A DNA stretch of 64,000 nt from Asparagopsis taxiformis. Its lineage: Eukaryota; Rhodophyta; Florideophyceae; Bonnemaisoniales; Bonnemaisoniaceae. A program made the translations under genes and the position numbers. The DNA lies in contig JALQPE010002294.1 of the NCBI GenBank assembly GCA_030407315.1, forward strand, positions 1 to 64,000, written 5' to 3'. Positions within the stretch are counted from its first letter, which is position 1; each line of letters opens with the position of its first letter. The notes below the pieces were generated by a model. The model was not told where the DNA came from. It saw nothing but the letters and a program-made list of their open reading frames with translations, and searched no databases. This document shows, one piece after another, positions 49,232 through 60,665 of the stretch.

Positions 49232-50941
49232 TTAGGCATGGTCGGACATAGTTGTGGTGCGGATGGGGTCGTTTGTTGCGTTGTAAACGGTAAAGTCAGT
49301 AATTCGGCATCTGATGATTTTGTTCGTGTCTATGTTATAAGTATAATAGTGGCTATAATCAGCTCGGCCTATGTAATGCAGAAGGCGTGCTCGGGGTTCG
49401 AGTTTGGTGTGTGGAGACGGGTCGTGGACATATCCAGGGGTGGCGAAAGGAAAGAGGGTGTGGACTTGTGGTGTGTAACCTGTCCATAGTTTGTGGGGAA
49501 GTTGGCCGTGGGCGCTATGCAGAATATGATTGATGGCATCAGCGGCAGCCATGACTGCATAGTCCCAGAGAGAAGCTGGAAGGTTAGAGGTGAGGATCGT
49601 TGATCGGGCCGCTTCCATAATGGTGCGGTTGACACGTTCCGCTAGGGAATTCTCTTGCGGGGTGTGTGGAACCGTGGGATGGGTGACAATATTGTTGTCA
49701 GCATAGAAGTTGCGGAGGTCATTTGAAAAATATTCCAGAGCATTGTCCGACGTTATGTGTTGTACACGATAGGGAGTATGGGCGTGGATGTTGGAGATGT
49801 GTTCTTTGATGAAGCTGGCCGCTGCTGATTTGGTTGGTGCGCACTTGATAACGAGAAAACGGCTGCCTTCATCAAGGAAGGTGGCAAAAAATCTGTTGCC
49901 GTGGAGGGAGTCGATTGGGAGCGGACCACAGATGTCTGTATGTATGTGGGTGCCAATTGATGCGGTGCGTTGGCGGCGACGAAATGGGGATGCAGACGAT
50001 TTCCCTTGCGCGCATCCTGAGCATGTGAACTCTTTTGGAGGAGTGCGTAAAAGGCTTTTGGGCATATTGGTAACCAATTCATTTTTAGCCATGTAGTGGA
50101 TTCCTGTCGGGTGAGTATGGAGCAGTTTCAAGTGCCATAAGTGGTAGTCTCGGATAGTAGAGGGGAGATCTATTTGGATACGAGGGTGTGGACGTGTCCT
50201 GATAGTATTTTTGAGTGCACGAGGTTTTCGATTTGCTGCGGATTTCAGCAAGACTGCTGTTTTGGACAGCCTGGTGTTTGTGGGCTTGCGCACATGGTGA
50301 GTTGGGATTGTGGGAGCAACTGAAGGTGGTTTCCTAGAGTTGGAGAGATTTTTAGGAGGTCGAGTGCGGTGGGAGGGCAAAGTTCGAGCGGTATTGGCGG
50401 TGATGTGTGGTGGGAGGGTTGTAGTGATGCGGTACATGTTGTCGCGGTGTTTAGGTGCAGTGGCGATTATTTTATCAGGATCTGGGGGTGGTGAAGGGGA
50501 GGTTATGTAAGCAAAGTCCTTCTGGAATAAGATGTCATGCGTTTTGCTTATCTGTGGGACTAATAGTAAGTTATGTTGCAGTTCTGGGGCAACAACGACA
50601 TCATGACATGGTAGGGTGGATTCTGAGGATATGGGTAAGGCAGCTTTCCCATGATGAGTGGTACTGGTGGGTCTTCCATCTGCACATTGTGTTGACGAGT
50701 GTGTTACTGGTAGGCCAGGAGGCGAGGTTGTTAGGTGAGTCGGGTTTGCGGCAGAGTCGAGAATGTATGTGTCAGGAAAGGTGGTACTTACGGGTTCGCT
50801 GTCTTTGTACGCATCGGGGTGAGAGGGGAGGTGGTGCTCCAATTCATGTGTGGGGGAGGCGTTGTCACAGTGATCTTCGTTGCTGTTCCAAAATTGATTG
50901 TTTGCCATCTTCGGAGATGACTGGGTATATTCTTGAAACAT
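49232..50941 (-). CDS. Copia-3 protease and integrase
   Basis: 569 codons. The zinc-knuckle end of Gag is barely recognisable. The protease active site is YILDSAANPTHLT (DSA in place of DSG). Then LQHNLLLVPQISKTH, the integrase finger (HLKLLHTHP...CSGCAQGK), and the catalytic core: HTDICGPLP, ITSDNALEYFS and TPQENSLAERV (D, D, E). The C-terminal GYTPQVHTLFPFATPGYV segment also appears in the fragment at 61937-62179. This is the best preserved copia integrase in the window. Confidence 0.85.
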   Translation of the reverse strand: MFQEYTQSSPKMANNQFWNSNEDHCDNASPTHELEHHLPSHPDAYKDSEPVSTTFPDTYILDSAANPTHLTTSPPGLPVTHSSTQCADGRPTSTTHHGKAALPISSESTLPCHDVVVAPELQHNLLLVPQISKTHDILFQKDFAYITSPSPPPDPDKIIATAPKHRDNMYRITTTLPPHITANTARTLPSHRTRPPKNLSNSRKPPSVAPTIPTHHVRKPTNTRLSKTAVLLKSAANRKPRALKNTIRTRPHPRIQIDLPSTIRDYHLWHLKLLHTHPTGIHYMAKNELVTNMPKSLLRTPPKEFTCSGCAQGKSSASPFRRRQRTASIGTHIHTDICGPLPIDSLHGNRFFATFLDEGSRFLVIKCAPTKSAAASFIKEHISNIHAHTPYRVQHITSDNALEYFSNDLRNFYADNNIVTHPTVPHTPQENSLAERVNRTIMEAARSTILTSNLPASLWDYAVMAAADAINHILHSAHGQLPHKLWTGYTPQVHTLFPFATPGYVHDPSPHTKLEPRARLLHYIGRADYSHYYTYNIDTNKIIRCRITDFTVYNATNDPIRTTTMSDHA

Positions 50942-51052
50942 TCGATGGAGGCGACAGTCAGCAGTGGAGTGTGAGCTAAGTCTATGGAACTTGCACCACG
51001 GACCATTGTGACCAAGGGGTTTAGGAGTGTCGTTTTTTGGGTGAAATAAATG

Positions 51053-52036
51053 TTAGCGCGTTGAGGTGGGTTTAGCTGGTCGATGTGGCATGATATTTCG
51101 ACGTCTGTGAGGATTTCCGTTTCTGGGAGGAAGGGGAAAGTTGGGAGTTGATGGGGAGCGATCTGCACGTTTGTGAAGGTAGTCATGTTTTATGAGCATA
51201 GAAATGACTTGGTCGAGGGAGAGTGGATGTTGGGGATTGATGTCGGCATGGGCAGATAGCGTCTGCAAGAGTACAGTCCAATATGCATGGTTCTCGATAC
51301 CTTCCAAGAGGAATTTAACAGTTTTTTGCTCATTTTGTATGTCCGGATAACGGGAACGGATCATTGTAGTGCGCAATTGTTGGTGGGCGTGAATATAATC
51401 TGTGATCGGTTGGTGAGGATTCCATGTTATCTCACGAGATCGGCGGCGCAGATGATCTGGGTGGTTCTCAGGTTGGACTTTTGTAAGCAATGCGCTTATT
51501 TTGGAATAGATATGCGATATGGATCCTTTCTGCTCGTCATGGGTGAAATTGAGTAAAATTTCTGGGGAGATGGACGAAAGAACCAGGAGTTGCGCATGTG
51601 TATGTTTGGTGCGATGTATGTCGGCTATGGTTGGATCCCATGAGGGTGGAGCAGGGTGGAGGAGGTAGTCATATACACCGTGCGCGCGGGCGAAATGTTC
51701 CACAGCAATGCTCCATGGAATGAAGTTATCTGCTGTCAGGAGAGTAATTTCCAGATTGTGCTGGATTGGTAGGGGTGCGGGAGGAGGCATAGTTGATGCA
51801 GGTTGATCACCAGACATGAGGGCAAAAGGAGATGTTAATGGATTTGTGTGCGGGAGGTGAGATGTGTCGCCGTACTTGTTGAGTAGGGTGGAGATGTGGG
51901 GAGGCGCATTTAGAGCGGGATGGAGATCAGTGCCGTGCTTTTCGAGCAGTGGGCAGGGTTGGGTGGGGAGATATGGAGTGGTGGAAGTGCGCAGTGGTAG
52001 ATCTGGGCCGATAACCAGTGGGAAGAATGTGTTCAC
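51053..52036 (-). CDS. Copia-3 Gag
   Basis: 327 codons. The real Gag probably starts at the Met in LMSGDQPAST, about 51,820; the residues before it read through the LTR and primer site. Copia Gag pattern: LLTADNFIPWSIAVEHFARAHG, VLSSISPEILLNF, ITDYIHAHQQLRTTMIRSRYPDI and FLLEGIENHAYW. It would form the particle shell. It is separated from protease-integrase by a frame break near 50950-51050. Confidence 0.8.
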   Translation of the reverse strand: MNTFFPLVIGPDLPLRTSTTPYLPTQPCPLLEKHGTDLHPALNAPPHISTLLNKYGDTSHLPHTNPLTSPFALMSGDQPASTMPPPAPLPIQHNLEITLLTADNFIPWSIAVEHFARAHGVYDYLLHPAPPSWDPTIADIHRTKHTHAQLLVLSSISPEILLNFTHDEQKGSISHIYSKISALLTKVQPENHPDHLRRRSREITWNPHQPITDYIHAHQQLRTTMIRSRYPDIQNEQKTVKFLLEGIENHAYWTVLLQTLSAHADINPQHPLSLDQVISMLIKHDYLHKRADRSPSTPNFPLPPRNGNPHRRRNIMPHRPAKPTSTR

Positions 52037-52324
52037 GATTTTGAATGCTTGCTTTATTGTTGATCGTGACGACGGTGAGTATGGTTAAATAGGATAATGT
52101 GCTGTAAATACTGTAATGTATGAGTTGTTCGTCAAGGAAGCCATAAGGATAGAAGAACTGATGATGTTATCTAGCGGCTGCAAAGTTTGACTTTCTCACA
52201 GTGTTCAGCCCTGCTAAACCATGAAACTCGCTGAGACGAGTTTTCCATCTCAGAAGAAATTTACATTACTATGAGGGTGGTAAAAAGTGGCCTTATATGA
52301 GGCCACTTGTCCGATAGACACTGG

Positions 52325-52740
52325 GGAGCACGAACAATCTACCTGCGGGATTGTCAGATGATCATACATACATTACACATACACAGTTACAGTACACGTA
52401 TAGATTAGTATTTAAGCTCGACGAAGACGCTATCACAAGAATAATAAAAAGCAGATGCACCGATCGATGAATACAGTCTTACCAACACATGACATTCTCA
52501 ACAGGGATAGAGGGGACGTCCTAGACCAACCAAAATGGTTTGCCATACTTTCCTGGTCTATAAGAAGCGTTCATCCTCTAGTCTATTTCAGTCAATCGGA
52601 AGCGTTAGTCATTGGACCTCGGCGCATAGTCGCCTTTTCATTGGCCAGAAAATCCATATCGTATAAAATCATCCTCCAGGGCATGCCTGCTAAACAACCC
52701 TTTTGAGAGAGGTGCCGGTGACGAATTAGTTATCATATCC
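52325..52740. other. Short gap, no gene recognised
   Basis: Holds an 83-codon frame (52455-52706) without known motifs. It may include the outer part of the copia-4 LTR. Confidence 0.3.
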
Positions 52741-52911
52741 TCAATATAACAGTAGAGACACATTACTTGACGGCGACCTTTATCGTTGTTGAGAGGATGA
52801 GCCACCAATATCTCTTTTGGTATCTGGTGTACGCTATTTATATTGTAGGAGAGTATTGGTTATTGTAAAATATTGTTTCGTGTCGTCTTTTGCCGACACT
52901 GTGGGTTGCAA

Positions 52912-54460
52912 TTATTTCGTGGCATGAGTTAGCATCCTGGCTCTTTGGCGAGCTGGCGCTTGACGAATGAGATGAGTTAGCATCCTAACAGCCCCCTTGT
53001 CGCCAAGGGTCAGGGCGTGCAATTCGTTGCGTTTGGGCGGGGCTGGCGTGATTCGTAGTTGAGCAGTTAGTTTGTTGAATGGTTGTTTTGTGAGAGGCTT
53101 TGTGAAGATGTCGGATAGCATATCTTCAGAGGGAAGATATTGGAGGTCGATTAGTTTTGTTTTGATGTTTTCTAAGACGTGATGGTGGCGAATGTCAATG
53201 AATTTGCGTCTTTTGGTCGGTCCAATGCTTGTTGCTATTTGGAGGGTTGCTTGAGAGTCAGTGTACGTTAAAATAGGTTTGTCGGGAGCTAGTAAACCAA
53301 GCTCTTTTAGAATGTCTCCTAACCAGTTTGTTTGCCGGGTTGCTTCGCTGGCTGCAATTGTTTCCCCTTCGCAAGTGCTTACTGCAACTAATGATTGTCG
53401 TTGGGATGTACAGTGAATTGGTGAACCGTGTAGGGTGTGAATAGACCCAGAAATTGATTTGCGGGTTACTTTTTCGTTCGCGAAATCAGCATCTGTTTAT
53501 GTTATTAGTTTTCTTTGTGTTGGTGGTTTGAATATGATATTCCATGAGTGGGTGTTGTTTTGAGGAATCGGACGAGCCCTTTGAGAAGCTTACAGTGACG
53601 TGTGGTTGCTTTGTGGTTGGCACGCGCGAGGGAATTGGTATAAAACTGAATGCCGGGGGCGTGTGGAATCTGTTAGGTATCGGAGCTCACCTAATACTGC
53701 ACGGTATGTGGGAGCAATGGTGTTTTCGCTCTTTTCCGAGTCTGACGGTGGTGGCAGGTCAATGCCATCATAGTGTAGGGTGGTGAGTGGTTTGGCGGAT
53801 TCCATATTTGTTTTGGTGATGATTGATTTGACGATGTGTGGTTGGGATAAGTGTGTACCGGATTCGTCATGAGAGATTTGGCAATTGAGGTATTTAGTAG
53901 GGTGGCCAAGTCGTTTGATTTTGTACTTGGATGTGAGCGTGTTGTAAAGTGAGGTAATGAGATGAGGATTAGAAGAGCACACGAAGAATTCATCTATAGT
54001 GATGGCTACCATAATTTTTTCATGTGGTGTCGATTTGTAGTATAGACAGGGTCTGATTTTGCCTGACTGAATCCATGAGATTCTAGAAAGTGGTGTGTTC
54101 CGTCGCAGAATATTTTTCCTGCTTGCTTTGTGCCATATATGTTACCTTGTAACCTTGTAATTGACCAAATGACTCAGGGTGGATGTATGAGCCGTCAAAG
54201 AATGGATGTTGTTTGATGTATACGGGTTGGGTATGGTCGAATTTTTCGTGTAAGAATTCAGACGATATATCGAGGTGCTCGGTAGCCAGTTTGTTGGCGG
54301 TTGCATGTTCTATGAGCATAAGTACTGTTGTTTTGTCAGCTGCAAAAGTTGCAGTTTCGGATGGGTTTTAATGGGTTATGGGGTGCATGCGGTCTCCGCG
54401 AACGGCACACCGTGCTTTGCGTTCTTCGATTGTACCGTCTGGGTTCAACCCAGCGCAAGT
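52912..54460 (-). pseudogene. Copia-4 reverse transcriptase and RNase H
   Basis: 54083-54319 (HLDISSEFLHEKFDHTQPV, start of RT), 53590-54012 (palm box reads TIDEFFV; KYKIKRLGHPTKYLNCQI), decayed RNase H at about 53150-53480, and its end MLSDIFTKPLTKQPF in 52912-53121. Many frameshifts and a stop after RPRHSV. Not functional. Confidence 0.75.
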
Positions 54461-54467
54461 TGCGCTT

Positions 54468-55549
54468 CTAGCGGTAAGTCATGGTTAGTGGGAGTGGTTT
54501 GGTGTTGTTGGGGATTTGGGTGGGAGTAAGCCAGATTATTGCTTTCATATGGTCGAGTTTGTGGAGTTCCGTATCGTGTGCCTTTGCCCATAAATCTGCG
54601 TCGGGGTATTTCTTAGCTTGTCGATGGTTTTTTGGTGCTGGTGTGGTTGCCGTTATAGTTTGGGGTGGTGGAGATGTGAAGCTTTGTTTGGCGCGGGCCT
54701 GGAATACTGTGTTTGTTGTCGCTGTAGGGTCGGAACAGGTAGTGTAAGGATGAAAGCCCATTGTCGGAATTTTTTTGTATTGGTAAGTAAGAGTGTTCTG
54801 GACCATGATGGTGTCATGGTCAATTCCGTGCAGGTAGCGGTACAATGCTCCGCGAGGTTCAATTTGGTTTTGGGCGCAAAGCGAGGTGCGTATCCAAGTT
54901 GTGCGAATGCGAATAGCTTTTTGACTTTTGCTGGTGAGTTATACCATTGGGTATGTGGAATGACGTTTTTGGAAGAGTGTAGTGTAATTTTCTTTTTGAA
55001 AACTGCGTCGAGGAGTGCGTCTTGCCAGTGGGAGGCGTCAAGTCCACTGTGATCGAGAGTGGCACGCACCATATCCTTGAGTGTTTGGTTAATACGTTCT
55101 GCAATACTGTTTTTCTGGGGATGATATGGGGCGGTGGTGATGTGCTGGATGCCACGGTTTTTGAGCTGTTCATTCACTGCTTGGGAGATGTATTCCTTGG
55201 CATTGTCTGTTCTAAGGAAACGCGGATATTGGCCGTGGGTTGTGTGGATGTATTCCATATGGTGGGCTATGATTTGCGGTATCGTGGTGCGGTCGGGTGT
55301 GCAGTACACTGTCAAATATCGTGCTTTAGAGTATATAAAGGTGGTGAAGTAGCGATTTACTTGTTTTGATGTGGGTGAGATTGGACCACATATATCGGAT
55401 GAGATATGGTGTCCAATGTGGTGGCTATGTGTTGTGGGTTTGTGTGTTGATGCTTTCAGTTTGCCCTTTGCACATGACCTACATGTTAGGTTGCTGTCCG
55501 GTAGTGTGTGATATGGTGCTAGGGCAGGTAATGACTTCATCTTGCACAT
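54468..55549 (-). pseudogene. Copia-4 integrase
   Basis: 54653-55549: CRSCAKGKLKAST (zinc site end), HISSDICGPISP, FLRTDNAKEYIS and HPQKNSIAERINQT. The D, D, E positions are kept (Glu in IAERI). 54468-54845 covers the integrase C terminus and linker in another frame. The N-terminal zinc-binding His pair is lost to the gypsy-2 insertion. Confidence 0.78.
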
Positions 55550-56298
55550 TGTAGTATACGTGGCCTATTCGAAATTGCAATTATTTGCGACTTTCCGCGG
55601 AATTCGAATTTCGGTGGACATGAGCGATAACAGCAATGTGCGAGCATTGCTGGCGCGTGCGCCCGCGCATCTGGCACACGTGTGCAGCGAACGAACTGGC
55701 ACGCGGCCAACGGACCACCAACGGGTCCACACGCGCGACCCACAAGGTCCTTTCCCATTCAGGGACGTTACGAACAGTGTTTACACTGTAATGCGATTCC
55801 ATCGTGGCTAAATAGGTATTGGCATCGTGCCGGGAGGGAAAGGGGACAAGCATCGAAAGAGCAACGGCTCTAGTCTACGACTGACTTCTACGTTTTACGT
55901 TTACGTTTACGCCTAGCGAAGCTTTGTCTCCGTCGAGCTGCGCACTCCCTACCCATCGCAACACGTGAGGCTGATCGCGTGTAGTGCCTACGGGCTCGTT
56001 TGAGAGCGCCTCCGGTGACGTGCCACCTCGTTCAGCGTGGATTGTTGCGTCGTGACGCTCGTGTCTACTCGCTAACCTACTCTACCTTTCTACCGTTCTA
56101 ACAATACAGTCAAACACCAGCGGGTGGCACTGTTCGTTTCGTTCGAAGGACAGTGTGTCCGTAGCTCGTACCATCTACTCTAGAACTATCCACTACACTG
56201 GTCTTCCGACCTAGAAGTTGCTACGAGCAAGACGAAAACCATCGAGGTTGAGTGTTCTTTACATTACAATTAGCTACGAGCTAAGAGATTAACAGCCT

Positions 56299-57621
56299 AT
56301 GAATTACGCTATGTCGAATTCAAGCACGTCACCCAGGCAACCGTTGCCAACGTCAGCGGACGCCGAAGCCGACGTGGCCTTGTCAGCAGAAGCGATCTTC
56401 GCGACCGATCGATCTATCCCGACGGATATCGAGGTGATCGGCCGACTACCATGCACGGTAACTCCGTTCGAGTCCTTGAGTATGGACCCCGCAACGCGCG
56501 GTCAGCTCAATGAAGGGAACGTGACTCCCACGGCACTGCGTGTAGTGTACGAAAACCTTCGAGGTCACATCGAAAGGGCGAGCGACGCGGCCGTCGACGA
56601 AGCCGTAAGGCAGAGACTCGGAGTCTCGGAGCGCGAGGCTTCTGTGTTACGTGAACGCTCGGCTACCCTCGAACGGGAAAACGAAGAGTTACGAAATCGC
56701 CTCTCCAACGTGGAGGGAAGACTCGACTCGTTTGTCGCAGTATACAACGATGTCCTCGCCGAACGTTCCGCTCCGCTTAGCGGAAGCGTTCCGAATTACG
56801 AAGAAGGCTCGCGCGCCTATAACTCGCAATCATCCCCGGCCGTTCCGGGAGGATAGCTTTCAACACCCGGACCGACAACCCCAACTACTGTAGGAAGGGG
56901 AACGACAGTGCAACGAGCCATCGCCAACCCCGACGAAACGCCACGAAGGCAACTACGTTTTCTCGATACGCCAGACCACGTGCGGTCGGCGAATGCAGAG
57001 CGAACTGCACAATTCGGTATGAGAGCTCCCAAGCCACGCGAGGCGTACATTCCGTGGCTGGGTGCGTTCGGTACAACGGACACGCGAGTCCACGAAAACG
57101 AACGTGCCGACGCGGTACGCTTACCAGGGATCGCCCTTGGTCCGGCTTGCCACGCGTTGGCAGAACAAACGACGATGCTCGATGCATTCGCGAACGTGTT
57201 GTCGTACTGCATGCACCGACTGAACGATGTACGCGAACATCTCTACGTTAACGAGAACCAAAGCGTGCACAAGCTCAAACGTGAGCTCGAGGGACTTTTC
57301 ACTACGTTGAAGCCGTTCTCCGGCCGGAATCCGATTACGTTACTCGGATTCCTCGCCCAAATACGTGATGGGTTCAGCACACTCGGTGTGTGCGAAGGAG
57401 TGGCAGTACGCGCACTGCACTTCTTTCTCGACGGAGACGCCCGACGGTTCTACGATTCCCAGTGTACGACTGGCGTGATCACGACTGATCCAACCAAGAG
57501 GTTCTCGTGGCCTCACGTAATCAACGTGTTGATTAAACGATATCTGCAAGACGACGTATTGCAGGAGGCCTACGAAAAGGTCACGATGATTACGCAGAGT
57601 CCGAACGAGTTTAGCAGGTAG
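56299..57621 (+). pseudogene. Gypsy-2 Gag, first part
   Basis: One frame broken by a single TAG at 56854-56856, after SSPAVPGG. Before it: an acidic N terminus and a strong coiled coil (VSEREASVLRERSATLERE, about 110-150). After it: a retroviral-type Gag core with LKPFSGRNPITLLGFLAQIRDGF, VRALHFFLDGDARRFYDS and NVLIKRYLQDDVLQEAYEKVT. The TAG could be a readthrough codon or a point mutation. The frame is cut at SPNEFSR by the insertion at 57621. Confidence 0.75.
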
Positions 57622-58286
57622 AAAATCCGCAGGAGCGCCAAACCACCTGACAGATGTCCCGAGCCTCGGTAGAGGAAGGTGGTAGAGCAGATGAATCTTA
57701 TAGTATACCCAGCGGGTAGTCTCGTATGAGAGAAGGTGTCGCTACCCGAAAGGGGTTAGGCGAATAGGGATGCTCACGCTAGGTGCGTATAGATGGAGCG
57801 AGTGACGTAATCCGTCGAGCTGTTAGCTAACCCTAAGGTTGTCCCTGAGAGGGTTAAACACTAGGTATGCAAACACTGTTCCAATGGGCCGTAATTCCAC
57901 TTGAGTTTACGTTACTCTAGAACCCGTGCCTACTGGCTATTCCAGTGGCGCATTTATACTAAGTCTACTGTAAGCTAGGGTTAGTGGTTAGGAATAAATA
58001 TCCAGTTATTGACCAACCAGAGCCCAGTTAACGGCACTCGCCTACCCGCGAGGTTATTGCCAGTTAGGCTTACATTGTAATGTACAGCTGATCAGTTTGA
58101 AGTTAAAAGTTGCCCCTTGTGGGGTCTTGGCCGGGGCCGATAGGCCCGAGTAGGGTATTTACAGCCTTGCGCTTGTCCCAATTACAGGAAACAGGCCCAG
58201 TTGGCTGGTGCCTTGTGATTGGCACATCCCTTAAGTGGGCACCCAATAGGGAAGCGACATGGCTCTGGTTGAGATGACTGCCAGGC
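57621..58286. mobile_element. 666-bp insertion in gypsy-2 Gag
   Basis: The Gag frame stops being coherent after NEFSR at 57616-57620 and resumes as YDNEDENQYANRLDT at 58288. GGTA is present at both junctions (57617-57620 and 58287-58290), consistent with a 4-bp target repeat. The insert has no long frame and many short inverted repeats; its ends (GAAAATCCGC, ACTGCCAGGC) match no class I can name. Confidence 0.65.
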
Positions 58287-59326
58287 GGTATGACAACGAG
58301 GATGAGAATCAGTACGCTAATAGACTGGACACCGCCACGCGGGCATGAAACTACGTGTTTACGGATCGACTCCTCGTTCACCACTACGTGCGTGGTTTAC
58401 TGCCCTCGACGCGGGCGGCGGTAATGGAACGACTCCGGACGCTCCGCGAACGAGAGAGGAACGACGTCACCGTTGTGAGGCGATTGGCAACGGCCGGAGG
58501 AACGACCTTCCGTGCACGTACGGCGGCTGTCGCGTCAGCTACGAAACCGAAAGTGTGGTTTCCGATAAAGCCTACGTTGGCTATTTCCGACCACGAGTCG
58601 AGGAAGTTCGCGGACTACGACGAGTCCGCGTACTTACGTAACGAACGGGCTAGCGAGCCCAATTACCACGATGGTAATTCGAACATCCCCGCGAGGGAGG
58701 ACGGCGACGTATCGCTCGCAGCGGTTCACGTTGCCGAGAATCTGGAAGCGATCCTCTTCACGAATGTACCGACGCCCAACGACACGAAAACGGTAAGCGA
58801 AAAGCCGGACGAGCTCGAAGCTCGATTGAACCGCCCATGCGAGGACGTGCCGAAGCTCACGAGCGAGCAGACGCAGTTGGCGCACTTAGTAATCCCGAAT
58901 GATTACTGGACCTTGTCGTGTTGGTCCTACCGCGAAGAAGGCCACTCGACGTTTACGTGTCCGCGTTTGACACCAGATAAACGGATATTTTTCGCGTACA
59001 AGTACTACCTCTTCCACGTGAAGAGCAACCCACAGCAGGCTGAGTACTTCCGCCAACGAATGGCTAGACGAAATCAGGAACGACCTGATGAACGAGGGAA
59101 CGTGAACCCACGGAGGTACGGCGCGCCGCCTACGATACTCCGAAACCCCAATCGTGACGGGGGAAGAACATTCGACAGACGCCGCGGCGACTTTCGTAAT
59201 GATCAATGTGATCCTCGTCCGTGGACGAATGAGCGAAATGGCCAGCGGAACGGCCGCAGCGGAGTCTACGTGACGACTTCCGCTGACGAAACACCACGCG
59301 AGGTGGGAACGAGTCACGATGACTAA
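58287..59326 (+). pseudogene. Gypsy-2 Gag, second part with zinc knuckle
   Basis: Resumes with YDNEDENQYANRLDTATRA, then one TGA at 58347-58349, then NYVFTDRLLVHHYVRGLLPSTRA, the usual end of a Gag capsid region. A knuckle follows as CWSYREEGHSTFTCP: Cys-x3-Tyr in place of the second Cys, with His and last Cys kept, so the knuckle is damaged. The C terminus is Arg/Asn-rich. Confidence 0.75.
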
Positions 59327-59423
59327 CGAGCTTCGTGGGCTCGCGACGACGACGAGTCGAACGGTTCCGCACCGGAAAATGGTCAGGCGATGTAGGCCAC
59401 GAGCCACTCATGGGTGATGTGCG

Positions 59424-60665
59424 ATGTGCACATCGCCTGAACCCTTTCGCAAAAGGGGGACGACCGACATTGACGATTGGTCCTGCGCAGGCTCGCCGAT
59501 AAAGAAGAGTTATGAGAAACTCACGGCCGCGAAGGCCAACTCGAGTCAAACGACACCCGACGGGGGAGATGACACGCAGTCCAACGGGACGAACGAACCT
59601 CACGCGAAGAGGAAATCTCGTGGAAGAGGGAGACGCGCTCCACAGAAACACGACGCTTCGGAACGCGTGAAAGCCAAGCACGCGGCTCATACGAAGCGTG
59701 CCGACGCAAAAGAAGCCATACGGGCTCATGCGGTGAGGCGACGAACTGCGAATGAAGACGGAGACCGCGCGCCGGTCAGGACCGAACCGTTGGTTCTCGA
59801 TGGGCATACGTGCCTTCTCGCATCGAAACATTATATCGTGTCCGGAACGATCTGACTAGACCTCAACGCGATGAGGGCGATTTCCATCGCGATGGATACG
59901 TGCAGCGGCTACAACTTGATACGAACAAGTTTGCTACCCTACGACTGGGTTGACCTCTGTCTACGTGACGAAGAGCTACCGAAGCTCGGAGACGCCAACG
60001 GGCGACGCTTGCCAATCGAAGGAGCCATCCTGCTTCGTGTCGGGCTCGGAAACTCGCTGTTCCGCGTCAAATTCTTCGTAGCCAAAACGCTGGCTGTCCC
60101 CGTTATAATGGGCACATCGTTCATGTCGAAGCATTTCGACGCTATACGCTGTCGAGCGCATACAATCGAACTCCATCGAGGAGACACGATACCCATTACT
60201 GCGGAGGGTGATTCGACGACTCCATACGAGGAGGGAGAAGAGACGAATCCAAACTTGGAACATCCGAAACGCCGCGTGCGTGACGCGGCCTCGAACCGGC
60301 CAAGTCGGACGTTCTCCGTTCGCCTAACGAAGTACACGCGTGTACCGGCGATGTCGCAACGGACCGTCAACGTGACGACGGACGCGACTGAGCTTGTCTT
60401 TCTCGAACCGAAGGCGTCGGTGAAATTCCGACATAGGCTTCGTATAGCCAACGGAGTGGTCGACGTGGGACCGGGAGAGACGTTCTCCATAATCGTATCG
60501 GACTTCACGAAGAAGGATCGAGAGTTGCCGAAGGGCGCGACGATTGCGTACGCGGTACGCTCCCCGTTGGGAATCGTCCCACTCAAGCGTGAGGGCGGCG
60601 AAGCCCGGGCTTGCAAAGGTGTTGAACCTACCGCTAGTCGACGCGACGACGCGGACGAACGCTAA
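59424..60665 (+). pseudogene. Gypsy-2 linker and aspartic protease
   Basis: One frame interrupted by a single TGA at 59853-59855. The first part is basic and low-complexity. The second has the retropepsin active site ISIAMDTCSGYNLI (DTC in place of DTG), LLRVGLGNSLFRVKFFV and VPVIMGTSFMSKHFDAI, a typical gypsy protease fold. RT follows in another frame from about 60640. Confidence 0.72.

Larger units (their letters stand above)
47424..52134 (-). mobile_element. Copia retrotransposon 3, complete structure
   Basis: LTRs at 47424-47602 and 52017-52134 share TGGGAAGAAT, GATCGTGACGACGGTGAG and AGTTGTTCGTCA. The right one is about 60 bp shorter, apparently by recombination between short AGTTGTTCG repeats. 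A perfect 5-bp target repeat, AGGAA, lies at 47419-47423 and 52135-52139. On the minus strand the primer site after the 5' LTR is GGTTATCGGCCCAG, like the initiator tRNA-Met anticodon arm. Gag, protease, integrase, RT and RNase H are all present but frameshifted. Confidence 0.9.
47268..52320. mobile_element. Non-autonomous piggyBac-type element split by copia-3
   Basis: Ends TGTCTATCGGACA (47268-47280) and TGTCCGATAGACA (52308-52320), flanked by CTGG on both sides (47264-47267 and 52321-52324). CCTCATATGAGG-type palindromes lie twice inside the left end and once inside the right, the mirror image of the autonomous copy, so this one is inverted relative to it. Without copia-3 and one target repeat it would be only about 337 bp, with no transposase. 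Confidence 0.88.
52741..55549 (-). mobile_element. Copia retrotransposon 4, 5' half lost
   Basis: On the minus strand: integrase, RT, RNase H, a purine tract (complement of CCCCCTTGTCGCCAAGGG, about 52991-53009) and the 3' LTR starting at 52990 (TGTTAGGATGC). The outer end of the LTR is not defined. The integrase is cut after MCKMKS at 55547-55549, where gypsy-2 begins with TGTAGTATACG. Gag, protease and 5' LTR are absent. Confidence 0.8.
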
